Of a stretch of DNA of 64,000 bases, positions 20,690-32,720 are shown one piece after another. The DNA is from Persicaria tinctoria (lineage: Eukaryota; Streptophyta; Magnoliopsida; Caryophyllales; Polygonaceae): the NCBI GenBank assembly GCA_037127255.1, contig JBANSL010000004.1, positions 35,924,467 to 35,988,466 of the forward strand. Direction: 5' to 3'. Position 1 is the first letter of the stretch; every line of letters starts with the position of its first letter. The position numbers and the translations under genes were made by a program. Below the pieces are notes generated by a model. It was not told the DNA's origin. It made no database searches and was given only the letters and a program-made list of their open reading frames with translations.

Positions 20690-22131
20690 AAGACCTTTAT
20701 ATTGCCAAGATGCCCCAGCCTATTATGCCAAGAAAGAGTCTCATCTAGGGTCATATGCTTAGAAGAAATGGCTGGGTTTAATTCAGGTTTATTAGCAAGA
20801 ATGTGATACAACCTATTCTTTCTAACATCTTTAATTATAACCCTATTGTTTCTAGTCACAGTTCTTATACCATTTTTAGAAGCCATGTGACAGCCAAGTT
20901 CTTCTAAGGCAGACTCAGACATGAGGCTCCTAATTAAGCTAGGCACCCATCTAACATTGGTAAAAACTCTAACAATACCATCATGCATAACAAGAGGAAC
21001 ATCCCCAACCCCCATAATTTTCAAAGAAGTATCATCACCAAGCATTACATCACCACATGCAGTTTTATCAAGTGTTTTAAAATAATGCTCAGAAGGGGTA
21101 GCATGCATGGTACAACCAGAATCAAGTATCCAATTATCAGAATAGTCAGCAGAAAATTCAGTACACATAAAAAGCTCAGCAGGACAATCACTCATGCATT
21201 CTAACACAGAAGCAGATAATTCAGTATTGTTTGATTTGGCAAGTTGCTTAGCTCTCTTTTTCTTCCTACAATCCTTAACCCAATGCCCCAAATTACCACA
21301 GTAGTTACACTTGGGATTAGGGTCAGTTTTCTCAGATTTGTCACCTTTGCCATTTTCTTTCTTATCTTTCTTAGCCTTCTTGTTCTTATTACCCTTTTTG
21401 TTATTACCTTTAGTAAACATAACCTCAGGTTTGTCAGGTTTTTCAGTTCTGTCAATTTTTAAACCTTTAATTTTAAAGACCTTCATGATTTCATTTTTCT
21501 CAATAATAGCTTCAATAAGTTTGTCTTTGGTTAACTCATCTCGGCTAAATTGAATCACATCTTTAAAGTTGTCAAATTGACTGGGCAAAGAATTTAACAG
21601 AACAATGGCTTGGTGAGAATCTTTAATTTCATCATTGCATCTTTCAAGTTCTTGAGACATTTTCAGAAATTTGTCCAAGTTATCATCCAAAGTAAATTGA
21701 GTGTTCATCTTGAAAGTAAACAATCGACAAAGCAGAGAAATTCTGGAGGGCAGAGATTTAGATAGAAATAGCTCCTCCAGAGCATGCCATAGAGAGGAAG
21801 CGGATGAGTATTTTACCACCTGACGGGCTATGCCATTAGTTAGCCTGAGCATGATCTCGGAGTGCGCCCTCAAGTCCAGCTTTAGGTCCTCCTCAGATGG
21901 TGGAGGTGTATCAACCTTGACTCCTTTTCCCTTTTTCGTTTCAGAGGATTCAGAGCCTTCCACCAACTCATCCTTGGTGCCTGGAGTGGTTGTAGCGACG
22001 GTGGATGCGGTTGATGTAGTCTTGACAGCCTTCCAGCATCCCTCCTTGATGAGCACGGCCCTCCTCTTGACTTGCCACATGGCGAAGTCGATTATACCAT
22101 CGAATGGTTTAATCTTGAGAGCGATATCCAT
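20690..22131 (-). pseudogene. Copia-B gag and protease
   Basis: The frame starts at 22131 (MDIALKIKPFDGIIDFAMW). A UBN2-type gag follows, then Lys-rich sequence and a CCHC knuckle CNYCGNLGHWVKDCRKK (about residue 275). The protease active site WILDSGCTMHATPSEHYF (about 335) keeps DSG. The GAG-pre-integrase motif [14 protein letters not shown] lies near 475. A frameshift then moves the reading to the integrase frame. Position just inside the PBS supports the start choice. Confidence 0.9.
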
Positions 22132-22318
22132 TGTTTAAGTACCTGTAGAGGACAAACAAAGGAATTAGTTTTGCGGAAGCGATTGGAGATCGTAAAATAC
22201 AGAATATAAAAACAAGATTCACAATCAAGAGGAAAACCCTAAGTATTTATAAACTGTAGACAGATCTAAGTCAAGAACAGGTGACCGTGTCTCAGATCTA
22301 GCAGTGACCAAAGGGATA

Positions 22319-22332
22319 GGCTCTGATACCAC
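22319..22332 (-). other. Primer binding site of Copia-B
   Basis: The reverse complement reads TGGTATCAGAGCC, an initiator-Met-type PBS, next to the LTR start at 22335. Confidence 0.9.
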
Positions 22333-22334
22333 GT

Positions 22335-23240
22335 TGTAGATCTAGGTTATCTTGACTCACAGATCGGAGTTCAAGATCTTAGACCCGAGAGTGTGAAATC
22401 GAAAACAAGAAAGCGAGATAAAGGACACAGGGATTTTTACGTGGTTCGGGAAGAATCCCTACGTCCACGGAGCCTCAGAAGAGGAGACTCGAGCTCATCC
22501 ACTATATCAAAACAAGCTTACAAGGTTTCAAGAACGACAAGGCTAGATCTAAGGCATATACAGACAAACAAGCAGGTAATCGCAAGTACAGAGGGAAGAG
22601 GTGAGGAGAAGTAGTCGAGCGAAGAAGAAACTCCCTGGATCTGGTGTCGGAGACCAGATCTGCTCCGGGAAGGCCGTCGGAGAAGACAACCAACTCCGGA
22701 CAAGAAGCTCACGCGGGCGGTGGTGTTCTTCGAGGATCAGACAAGAGGTCTCCGAAGGAGATCCGCCTCAGATCTGATCGGAAAACACCGGAGGAGTGCT
22801 CGGAGCACTTGGAAACCCTAGGGGCGCCGCTCTCTTTCTCTCTCTCTCTCTCTTTCTTCAATTGGATCTTACCCTTGAAGCGTCTGAACAAGTGAAGAAA
22901 CCCTAGAGCCCTCTTCTGCTTAAATAGGCGAGCTCCTTCAAGCTAGGGCAAGCAATGGGCTGGAGCGAGCTTCCTTTGGGCCGAGTCTAGGTAATGGGCT
23001 TTGCAAGCCCAAATCCGGAAACAAACATAACATATCACATTTGCTAACTCTTCAACCATATAATATATATATAACACATGATCACAAGATTATTATCTTG
23101 CAATTCTAATGTGTTATATGTAATATATAGGAGAGTATGTGCATGTGACATTGTAGTGTATATAAGAGCCCTTAATCGAACCTAAGATCTATTCTCAAAA
23201 CCCCTAAAGATCTAGAACCATGATTAAGGTTGACATTACA
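22335..23240 (-). repeat. 5' LTR of Copia-B, full length
   Basis: The 906-bp LTR keeps the block missing from 1762-2540, including the GTGGTTCGG/CCACGG region. A (TC)n run lies at about 22832-22855. It is followed by the ATCAC duplication. Confidence 0.92.
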
Positions 23241-23245
23241 ATCAC

Positions 23246-23545
23246 AAAAATATTTCAACATATATTTAATCTTAAAAAATTATAAAAATAATTGTAATTT
23301 TTTATAATTGTAATGTTTTGAAATTTTTAATAGTTGTAATTTGTTCAATATTGCCTTTTCATTTTTTAAAAATGGTAAAACATGACTTTTCATAATATAA
23401 TTTTCTCAATATATAAAAATAGATGTTAGTAACATAAATATAATTTTGATAATTTTTTTTAAGATCAAATATATGCTAAAATATTTTTGTGTTGTAGGAA
23501 GTGGAATAGAGAATGAAATACGAGATCTCCAATGTAAAAAATGGG
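23246..23545. repeat. Right part of the split inverted-repeat MITE
   Basis: It holds the inner half of the left arm (23246-23345) and the whole right arm (about 23360-23545). The right arm reads as the reverse complement of 1712-1761 plus 23246-23340 with scattered mismatches. A+T-rich, no coding. Confidence 0.6.
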
Positions 23546-23995
<450 letters not shown>

Positions 23996-24229
23996 TACTT
24001 CATCCGTTAATTAAAACATGACGTTTTACTATTCACACACGCTTTTGGAGGTGTTAAAAACTATATAAAATATTAACTTCTTTAATATGTTTTTTAAAAT
24101 AGTTTCATACTTGTTACTATTAAGTATGAATTTAAAAAAACAAATTTAAATAAAAATTAATATTTTATATAATTTTTATCATTATAAAAAAGCGTACATG
24201 AATAGTAAACGATAAGTTTTAAATTAACC

Positions 24230-24636
24230 TATGATGCATAAAATCTGCATCATAGTGAGTGAATGAGATCGATCGATCTTGACCATCGACTTCACTCGAA
24301 CCCTAGCCTGCAAACAAGAACGAACGAGGTCGGGGCGGGGCTTGTCTCCCCCGTAGGACCCTCCGACGCTCAAGTCAGTTCCTTTCCCTCAGAAAGAATT
24401 TTCTTATCGTATTTATATTAGTCGAGAATAAATGAAACGGTTAGTGCATTTAATTCAAGGAATTCAAACGGTTTTGATATATTTAATAAAGAAACCGTTA
24501 CCGTATTGATGTCGATCGAGGCATTAAGTATGGGAAACGGTCGAGACATTTATGTGGGTCATCACAATAGAATAAGCGGTAATTGATAAAAGACGGAATC
24601 GCCCCTGCATCGTGATCTCGGGATTTTCCCTCTTAC
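24230..24636 (-). repeat. 3' LTR of the non-autonomous element
   Basis: 407 bp, starting TATGATGC (the sister LTR has TGTGATGC, so the terminal TG has mutated to TA here). Confidence 0.9.
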
Positions 24637-24650
24637 AATTGCCCCTCGGG
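24637..24650 (-). other. Polypurine tract
   Basis: The reverse complement reads CCCGAGGGGCAAT, next to the 3' LTR. Confidence 0.65.
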
Positions 24651-24699
24651 TTTCCTCATCACGTCTCCATGATGAAGGAAGCCCGAAAAATCGGTGATT

Positions 24700-25200
24700 C
24701 ATTGGCCGTAAATGGCGATTGATTGGCCTTGAGCGGTTGTTTTGGCCTTGAGTGGCTACCGTCGGTCGTAAGTGGCTATTGGCCGTAAGTGGCTAGTGGC
24801 CGTAAATGGCGATTAATTGGCCGTAAGGGGCGATTTTTGGGGGCCATTCGTGGCGAATTCCGGGGGCCGTGAGTGGCGATTTCTGGTGGCCGTAAGTGGC
24901 GAATTCCGGGGGCCGTAAGTGGCGATTTCTGGGGGCCATTCGTGGCGAATTCCGGGGGCCGTAAGTGGCGATTTCTGGTGGCCGTAAGTGGCGAATTCCG
25001 GGGGCCGTAAGTGGCGATTTCCGGGGGCCATAAGTGGCGAATTTGAAGGGCCATTCGTGGCGATTTCCGGGGGCCGTAAGTGGCGATTTCCGGTGGCCGT
25101 AAGTGGCGAATTCCGAGGGCCGTAAGTGGCGATTTCCGGGGGCCATTCGTGGCGATTCTTTTGCCTTTACTGGCATTTGCTTGGCCATAAGTGGCGAATC
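24700..25200. repeat. 23-bp minisatellite array (about 20 units)
   Basis: Units start GGCC and recur at exactly 23-bp steps (for example 24842, 24865, 24888). Typical units are GGCCGTAAGTGGCGAATTCC followed by GGG, with GGCCATTCG and GATTTC variants. The outer units at both ends are more diverged. Because 23 is not a multiple of three and the unit lacks stops on the minus strand, all three minus frames stay open across it. Confidence 0.95.
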
Positions 25201-27107
25201 CTCACTTTCTTGAGTTGTTGTATGCCCCTGCACACAATCTATATATTTTTGCGGAGAAGTAGGAGGTTAAAAATCAAGCTTGGAACTACACATTCAGCTT
25301 TCAATAAACATTTTTTAGAAGAATGTTAATAAACAAGTAACAACCATGTTTTTATTAAGAAATTCTCCGCAAGCCAGGGGAATAGAAAAGTTAGCTCGCG
25401 GATTCCTTGCTTGAGGAATAGGATTCTCGGTAGGCTTCGTTATTCCCGATTCTGTTGTAGTGTCATTCTTGACCTGGCTAGGAGCTACCTTTGAGTAAAA
25501 TACCAAAGACTCCAACTTGTCTTTTATTTCTTTATAGCTCTTGACGCCTCAAATCATTTTCGTTGCCCTAGCGTACTCTGCAACATTGACTCTTGCCCCG
25601 ATATCGGTTGTGAGATTAGAATTCATGCTTACCTCGGGGGTACACTCAACGATTGTTGCTCATACTTCCTCTATAAACACTTATTCAAGAGTATAACACA
25701 AGCAAAGAAAACGGAAACAATGCAAAACGCACATCCCACAATCGAAGCAAAAAGAGTAATGACACGATCAATTCAATTTAAAAAACTCATTCATGTTTTG
25801 TAAGGTAGAATTGCAAAGAATCGAATGGATATTAGGAGGGTAGACCAGCAATACTCAATTGCACTAGGAGTCTAATTCCATGAAGAATACGTCTATGATC
25901 AATAGCACACAATCTAGGTTATATGGACACCGAAGACTCGTATTGACAACAATTAAACCCTTTCCAAACGATGAACCTCTACTGCTATACAGCACTTCGA
26001 AATGGAAGAATTAATTCACATACAATTTAAGCACAAAGGCTAATTCTTTAAGGTCCTCAACCAAACAATAAATTGGACATTCACCCCACTGATCGGTTTG
26101 AACACAAAATCATCGAATTGAAATCTGATTAGGCTCTTTAGAAATTAATTAATCATACTTCTCAAATCAAATGGGAAAGACACTAAATGTCTCATACCTG
26201 CACTTACGTACCGATTTGGAACTACAATTTGGCAAGCAAGAGCTCCAGTGAGCCGCTGGCTTTTTTGCGACGGAGGTGGGGTGCGTCCAATGAGTGGATC
26301 GGCGACCATGCTCATAAGCACCAGACCTAGGCAAGTTTTCGGTATGATGTAGCGGTACCGTGAGGCTCGGATGTGGGCTGACCCACATCGTTGGCTTTAT
26401 GGGTTGCTCGAGCAACAACTCTAGCCCGTACGAATCAACAACAAGGGCCGACGATCAATAGCGTTCTCGTGGACGAGAGGGCTCGGGTCTGGTGGTTGTC
26501 AATGGAGACGGCGACGGAGAGGGCACGTCCTTGGTATGACAGGCGAAGTGCACCAGGAGACGAGCCCTCACCAGTCGGCATATCTAATTCATCGCCGAAT
26601 TCATCCCAATCCTCATCCGATATCTCACTAAGGTCGCGCGCGAACTTCTGATCACGAACTCGGCGGCTAGGATTAAGCCTCGTCTTCCTCACCCCCGCCT
26701 CGATCAATTCCCTGCCCCTCCGCTTTTGCTCGAGCTTATCGCGCACCGATGCCTCCCTATCGTCGAGTTTGAAGGTGCAACCAGAGTTCGCTGGAGCTTG
26801 TTGCCAAAGCTATCTTCATCATCTCATACCGGACAATCGGAGGTTCTAATGGACGGGCCCTCAACCACTTGTTCACAAATTGGTTGTGGCCTTAGATCCG
26901 TCACCATTGGCAACGGTGACGCAAGTCTCCTGTGGATCTGGTGAGCCGCGGCGCCCTTTGGCTTATGGTCCGAGACTCCGAGGCCGGCGGCGCCCTCCTA
27001 GGGTTTGTGGGCGGGGCTGTGCATCCATCGCCTCCTCCTCCTATCAACAATCAATTTTTATTTTTTTTTGGATTGAGAGATCCGATCTCATGGCTTTTTG
27101 ATCGAAT
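25201..27107 (-). other. Interior of the non-autonomous LTR element, no known domain
   Basis: An open minus-strand frame of 103 codons (26746-26435) holds an acidic patch EISDEDWDEFGDELD but matches no family I recognise. It lies near the 5' end of the element, where gag would be. The rest is unremarkable. I infer a decayed or captured coding segment at most. Confidence 0.4.
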
Positions 27108-27127
27108 TTCCCACAGACGACGCCAGT
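27108..27127 (-). other. Primer binding site of the non-autonomous element
   Basis: The reverse complement reads ACTGGCGTCGTCTGTGGG, close to the TGGCGCCGTCTGTGGG primer site seen in many plant LTR elements. Confidence 0.75.
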
Positions 27128-27536
27128 TGTGATGCATAAAATCTGCATCATAGTGAGTGAATGAGATCGATCGATCTTGACCATCGACTTCACTCGAACC
27201 CTAGCCTGCAAACAAGAACGAACGAGGTCGGGGCGGGGCTTGTCTCCCCCGTAGGACCCTCCGACGCTCAAGTCAGTTCCCTTCCCTCAAAAAGAATTTT
27301 CTTATCGTATTTATATTAGTCGAGAATAAATGAAACGGTTAGTGCATTTAATTCAAGGAATTCAAACGGTTTTGATATATTTAATAAAGAAACCGTTACC
27401 GTATTGATGTCGATCGAGGCATTAAGTATGGGAAAACGATCGAGACATTTATGTGGGTCATCACAATAGAATAAGCGGTAATTGATAAAAGACGGAATCG
27501 CCCCTACATCGTGATCTCGAGATTTTCCCTCTTACA
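27128..27536 (-). repeat. 5' LTR of the non-autonomous element
   Basis: 409 bp, TGTGATGC...TTACA, the partner of 24230-24636. Confidence 0.9.
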
Positions 27537-27550
27537 TAACCGATGGAGTA

Positions 27551-29318
27551 TGAAACTGTATTTCCAATCCGTACTTTTCGAACACCGTTTTGTTTTATTT
27601 TATAACACTTTAGCAATCAAATCTAGAAAACACGAGTAATAAACTAGTTACGAATTAAAACATTTGTCTATTAAATAACAACTCTACCTGTCAATTATGA
27701 TGTAAGATGGAAATGAACGATGATAATTTATTGATCACACACCAGTGTTGGATACCCTTTCAGTGGTTATAAAAGAAAATGAAAATTATGGATATTATGT
27801 GAGATTTTAGAGAGTGGAAGTAATAATGAGTTCAAAGATTGAACAAACCTGGGCCAGTTACAACTCAGCAGCAGGGTAGTGTAATTAAGATTATGAATGA
27901 ATTGATGCATACAACTGAATTGAGTTGAGAGCACATAAAACATGAAGAAAAGGAATCATATGGGGAGCACAAAAACCCACAAACAAGGATGGAGCAGAGC
28001 ACGTATAAGTGGCACCAAAAAGAAAGCTCCAAGTCCGCCCAAACTCCCGTGTAGGTAACGAGATGGGGCGGTCGTGGTCGGTGGTGATTGGTACAGTCTA
28101 TTGGCCTGTGGGGCAGTAACCCTTTAAAACAGAGATTATAGATGGGAGAGCTAAATGCACAATCAAAATACTGTTCACTAATTCAAGAATCGGAGCTGGA
28201 TTAAATTCTCATAGTTTTCAAAACCGTTACAGTAAATATTATCATGATTGTGAAAATTATATAAGTCACCATATATTTGGTGATATTTTTACGTTTCGGA
28301 TAGCAATTCAGTTATAAATTCACCAAGTAGGAGTAAGAGAACGGAGTCAAGATATATCATTATCATGACATAATAACTCACAAGGGAGAGTGACAGTCCG
28401 TCAGTCACATATATATTATAGGACAGGTTAATTAAATTTTGTACTAGCTAGTAGCTAAATAGCTACTACTTGATATAGCGATAACATTATTGCGATTGCG
28501 ATTGCGATTGGCGAAGGTTGTATACCGTGTTACGTTATGAAGAAGACAATATGATGATCGTCGCCCAGTGTTGAATTTGGTAAGACACAGATGCATAAAT
28601 GTGAGCGCGTGCTTGCTATATTGTATATCAGATGGACGGAAAAGGATGGATGGATACAGGTCGAGCGCCGGAGGAAGATGGAGATGGTGAAGGAAGGATG
28701 GAGTGGAAAAGGACAAATTAAGGAAGTGGAATTGGGAGGGGCCAAGCTGTTGGGAGGGAGAGGGGGCACCAGCAGATGTTCACATTCTTGTGTATTTACT
28801 AACACAGGGCGTTCTCTGTTTCCCAAACACGTGGTTTTCCATGCCCTTCCCACATGAACCCCATCCCTCGTCCCACACTCCTACCCTTCCTTTATGTTAT
28901 TTTCGCTCCAATCTTCACTCCCCTTAAATAATTTATTAGTATAAATTCACAATGAAAAGAATTTTAAAGTTTATTTTCATAAACTTATGTTCACACATTT
29001 ATAAAATTTCCTCATTAAAAATTCAGTTTTTGAAATTTTGAGATGCCTAAAAAGATCAATAAATTTTTTATTTTATAATAACTTATAAGAACTTTTATGT
29101 AAAAGTCTTTAAACGTGTCAATAAAAATGTATATAAAATATAAATATAAATATATTTAAGATCAAAAAATATACTAATTTTTTTTTTAAAAATTGATGTT
29201 GATTTTCATACGGACTACTATCTAAACTAATTAAATCAACCCAATTTAAAGGAGTATCCCACCTACCCCTTCTTCAATTTGTTCATTTGTAATCAATCGA
29301 GACAAAGATATAGGGTTG
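27551..29318. other. Low-complexity to unique spacer, no gene supported
   Basis: It is mostly A+T-rich with a more balanced stretch at 28590-28930. A short TTGCGA-type hexamer repeat lies at about 28488-28512. The open frames near 28530-28930 overlap on both strands, are Pro/Ser- or Arg-rich, and match no family I know. Confidence 0.45.
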
Positions 29319-30091
29319 GTATGCGACGGAGTTAATAAATTGACTAAAATTATAAACAAGGTAAAATTTATAAACTGTTGGTAAACGTAGTTAAAAATTT
29401 AAACAACAAGATAATCTCCTTATGGGGCGAAAAACAGTTTATTTGTAAAAAGTAGAGTTTATTTGGTTTTTATTATGAGTATTGTGGTACTTTCAAACCA
29501 AATAAGATAAAAGAGAAGGGGTAAAATAATAATTATGGAATATAAACCCCAAAATAAGCTTCAATCTGCACCTTATTTTTAAACCTTTTTTTTAACTGAT
29601 TATAGCTCATTTGTTGTTCCAATACACCATTTAAACCTATTTATTTTTTTAACATCTAATAATTTCTAATTTTTAACCGGTTTTTACCGGTGCCATACAC
29701 ACCCATAGGGTATGTATGGTAGGCAATTTAAGCAGTTAAAAATTAAGCATTTTTGGCTCTTTATTTTTTAAACATCAATTATGGTTGTTTGGAGGACCAA
29801 AATGAACTAAAAGTGGTTAAAAAATTGTGTTAAAAAAAGCTACAAAATGAAGGTTATTTAGGTGTTTATTTTGTATAAGAACTATTTTACCCCTTTTCTT
29901 TTATCTTATCTGGTTTGAAAATATCATAATACCCCTAATAACAACCAAATAATGTCAATTTTTTTACAAATAAACTGTTTTCGCCCCATACGGAGATTAT
30001 CTTATTGTTTAAATTTTTAATTACTTTTACCAACATTTTATAAATTTGACCATTTTTATAATTTTAGTCAGTTTATTAACCCCTTCACATA
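29319..30091. mobile_element. Long foldback element (arms ~380 bp)
   Basis: The left arm starts TATGCGACGGAGTTAATAAA and the right arm, inverted, starts TATGTGAAGGGGTTAATAAA. The arms match along nearly their whole length, meeting near 29707. Landmark pairs include ATAATCTCC near 29413 and GGAGATTAT near 29993. No coding frame and no clear target duplication were found, so the superfamily is open (Mutator-like or foldback). Confidence 0.75.
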
Positions 30092-30389
30092 GGAACTTGT
30101 AGTATAATCTTCCTCACTAATCCTAATTACATTTTCAATTTTTTTATTAGGTAAAATTTCAGGTAGATCAAACCTACTTGATATCATCCATTTGAATAAT
30201 GTCTTACATACCTGGATCATTTAAAACCCCTCGACGCCCCTTGGCAAAGCGGTTAAAGTGCACAACCTTATGAGCTACTTAATTTATTGTCATCACGGGG
30301 AACATGAGAGAAAGATATTTCAAGGAGCAGTTTAATATTCTGACAGGAGAAGTTCGATCTCCTACAGCAGTAAGAATTATGTTGCAAGT

Positions 30390-30620
30390 GTTTGAATATT
30401 ATTATAGTCTCCTTCAATCTAAAGGTTTGAAATATGAAGTTGTTAGACTATATGCAACCCTGGAAATAACGCAAGAGCTTCTGCCTTGACATGATTCTAT
30501 TTCCCACATTATGGCTCCCCAACACTGTTGGGTCCCCAACTCAATCTCTAATGATGTAGCCACAAGAACTGTCTCGGTTAGATATCGTGGACCCATCGAA
30601 GTTTAATTTGACGGTGCCAA
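30390..30620 (-). pseudogene. LINE RNase H (plant RVT_3 type)
   Basis: The minus strand encodes PPIGTVKLNFDGSTISNRDS followed by SCGYIIRD, the N-terminal half of the plant RNase H domain with its first catalytic Asp. A stop follows, then LLRYFQGCI. This domain at the end of ORF2 is typical of plant LINEs. Confidence 0.75.
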
Positions 30621-30999
30621 TAGGTGGTTTCTTCCATTTTCTTATCATATTGTTATTATGTTTTTTTAGTCAACGCTCTTATTGAGTAATGATTTGGAAG
30701 CTGGAATCCATTTCGTCGTTGAATTTACATACTCAAGACCAATTGTCGACATATGATTGAACCATCTTATTGAAATCTGAGTAGTTAATTGAGATTGTTG
30801 CGTTTGAGAAGGTTATCCTGTTTTTGATAAACCAGGTAGTCCACCATCTTGTCACCAAGAGGCTTTTATTTTCATTATTTAATTTGTTTCCAATAACCTT
30901 AATTATTGGCATGATATCTATAGATTTTTGGAATAGGCCTTGGACGTCTTGTTGATCAGTCCGAGTATTCCTTGAGTGATATGTTATTGACATTCTAAG

Positions 31000-31150
31000 A
31001 ACAAGTGAGTTTCATCTTTGGTTGCATCATTACAAAACACACAATTATTTGGAACCGACACTCCTCGAAGCGCCAATCTGGCCTTTGTGGGAAGGTCAAG
31101 TTGATCGAGTTTCCACATGAAACTGTTAACCTTCGGTTGAGTATCTAATT
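31000..31150 (-). pseudogene. LINE zf-RVT domain
   Basis: The minus strand reads FMWKLDQLDLPTKARLALRG, then a Cys-x2-Cys and His-x(n)-C pattern (CVFCNDATKDETHLF), matching the zinc-binding domain after RT in plant LINEs. The tail of the domain continues to about 30733. Confidence 0.75.
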
Positions 31151-31641
31151 TCTATATCCAGTCAGTTACTTCTTCCACCACCATCCTATTTTGATAGATT
31201 AAATTATAGGCACTTGATGAGGCAAACCAACCATTCTTATCTAGACACCAGTAAAGTCTGTCTTCGAAATCATTTGCTCAAAGTGGAATTGATATAATGT
31301 CATCAACCATAAATTTTAGAAGAAAACCTCTTGTTTCTCGACCCACCATTTTCCTCCTATTATTTATTCACTAACTGTTTCATCCCGATTATCAATGTGA
31401 GGGAAGTCGAAAGGAGACGATAATGGAATCATGTCAACCCAATTGTTCTCCCAAAATTTGATTGTCTTACCATTACCTACTCACCAAATGAGAACAATTT
31501 TGAATTTGCTCACCAGCAGGTATAACATGAAGCACTGCTAGGACCGTTCTCCCTTCCTTTTATAGTTAAGGATGTTTGTACCATTTGGATTTTTTTGTCA
31601 ATCAGTTTTACCCACATATTGTAGGGTTCAGCTAATATTTT

Positions 31642-32720
31642 TCATAGACGTTTCATTTGAAGAGTCTCATTCATCTCGCATGCTTTGCGAATTCCCAATC
31701 CTCCCTTTTTCTTAGGTTTACAAATCATGTCCCAGCTTATAAGGGGATGGTGCTGAAGGTCCTTATTTATTTGATCAAGTTTTTTATGAATAGCAGTCGA
31801 AAGCATGAAGCTTTGCATTTTATATAGGGGTTTAGTTGACAAATTGGATCCAATAAGAATCCCACGTCCTTGTTGTGACAAGGTGTTATACCTCTATTTG
31901 GTTAACTAATCTTTTGATTTACAGATGATATCATTAAAGGTTTCCTTGATAATGGGATTATTAATGATCGGACAACCAAGGTACTTTTCAAGTGTTCATT
32001 TGTTGGAAAGGCCCAAGCATCTTTCAATTTATGTTATTCTATTTCTGGTTGGAAAAAACCAATGTGTGGAAGTTATCTTTCAAGGAGATGAATGGGATAC
32101 ATGGTCCACCATTTTCGAATATGAAACCAACTTATTTTCCCATATTGGGTTCATGTCACAGTTTTCTTGCTAGTACTTCAGCCCCGAGAATGAATAATAA
32201 TGGTGATAATGGGTCTCCCTGATGGATTCCCCGAGATGGTTTGAAGATATCTGTTAGGCCATTGTTAACAAGGACCGAAAAAGATAATGTGGATATGCAC
32301 TCCATAATCCACGAGACAATTTTTTGGTGGAACCCAAACTTGCTTAACACTAATTGTATGAAACTCCAGTCTACTATATCATATGCCTTTTCCATATCAA
32401 GTTTCATTGCCACCCACCTTTAAGAACCTCTTCTACTTCTAAAGGAATGAAAAATCTCATGTGCAATAAGCACATTGCCGTGGATTGATCTATCTGATAC
32501 TAAGGCGCCCTGTAAGTAAGGGGTGGATAAGTTTTCCAATGATTTTCTTCAGTTTTTCAGTCAGAATTTTCGATATGATCCTATAGATTGTCCTACAAAG
32601 ACTAATCGGTCTATAATGTGAGATTGTATAAGGGTTTTCACATTTTGGTAATAGTGTAATGAATATGTGGTTATCTTGTCTCAACATTAGTCCATAGTGG
32701 AAAGAGCCTTTTACTACTTG
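31642..32720 (-). pseudogene. LINE reverse transcriptase
   Basis: Pieces in several frames give LLPKCENPYTISHYRPISLC (about 32650), then MKLDMEKAYDIVDWSFI (about 32400) with the first catalytic Asp, then GIHQGDPLSPLLFILGAEVL (about 32225). The C-terminal thumb motif ISWDMICKPKKKGGLGIR (about 31740) follows. The YADD-type catalytic box is not readable, and the stretch 31900-32150 carries many stops. Assignment to a non-LTR RT is firm. Confidence 0.85.

Larger units (their letters stand above)
1762..23240 (-). mobile_element. Copia-B, Tork/TNT1-like LTR retrotransposon, split by nested elements
   Basis: The ends are TG...CA LTRs at 1762-2540 and 22335-23240, flanked by a perfect 5-bp target duplication ATCAC (1757-1761 and 23241-23245). 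On the minus strand the order is 5' LTR, initiator-Met-type PBS, gag, protease, integrase, RT, RNase H, PPT, 3' LTR, which is the Copia order. The RT is interrupted at 3924/19020 by the SIRE-like element. Without that 15-kb insert the element would be about 6.4 kb. The copy is dead: there is a frameshift near 20695 and a stop in RT. Sequence around the integrase and RNase H resembles the Tork/TNT1 lineage. Confidence 0.9.
24230..27536 (-). mobile_element. Non-autonomous LTR retrotransposon with internal minisatellite
   Basis: Direct repeats at 24230-24636 and 27128-27536 differ at about seven positions by eye. They are flanked by a perfect TAACC duplication (24225-24229 and 27537-27541). A PBS next to the right LTR and a purine tract next to the left LTR give minus orientation. 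The 2.5-kb interior has no gag, RT or integrase signature, so it must depend on another element. It lies inside the MITE at 23998-27548. Confidence 0.9.
23998..27548. mobile_element. Stowaway-like MITE split by an LTR element
   Basis: The left end (23998, CTTCATCCGTTAAT) and right end (27548, inverse CTCCATCGGTTAAT) form terminal repeats flanked by TA (23996-23997 and 27549-27550). The right terminal repeat is broken at 24229/27542 by the 3.3-kb LTR element. Rejoined, the MITE is about 240 bp and has the same plan as the one at 15127, though diverged. Confidence 0.85.

Noticed and set aside
24700..25200. The regular 23-bp repeats as a CRISPR array
   Set aside because: There are no unique spacers between the repeats, and the array lies inside a plant LTR element.
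24776..25233. A Pro/Arg/His-rich protein gene on the minus strand
   Set aside because: All three minus frames are open only because the 23-bp unit lacks stops; this is a by-product of the minisatellite.
28444..28927. A possible small gene in the more balanced sequence
   Set aside because: Frames overlap on both strands, have low-complexity composition and no recognised domain or splice pattern.
30225..30300. A tRNA-like stretch (CCCCTTGGCAAAGCGGTTAAAG)
   Set aside because: No cloverleaf arms or anticodon stem can be formed by eye, so it is not called as tRNA.
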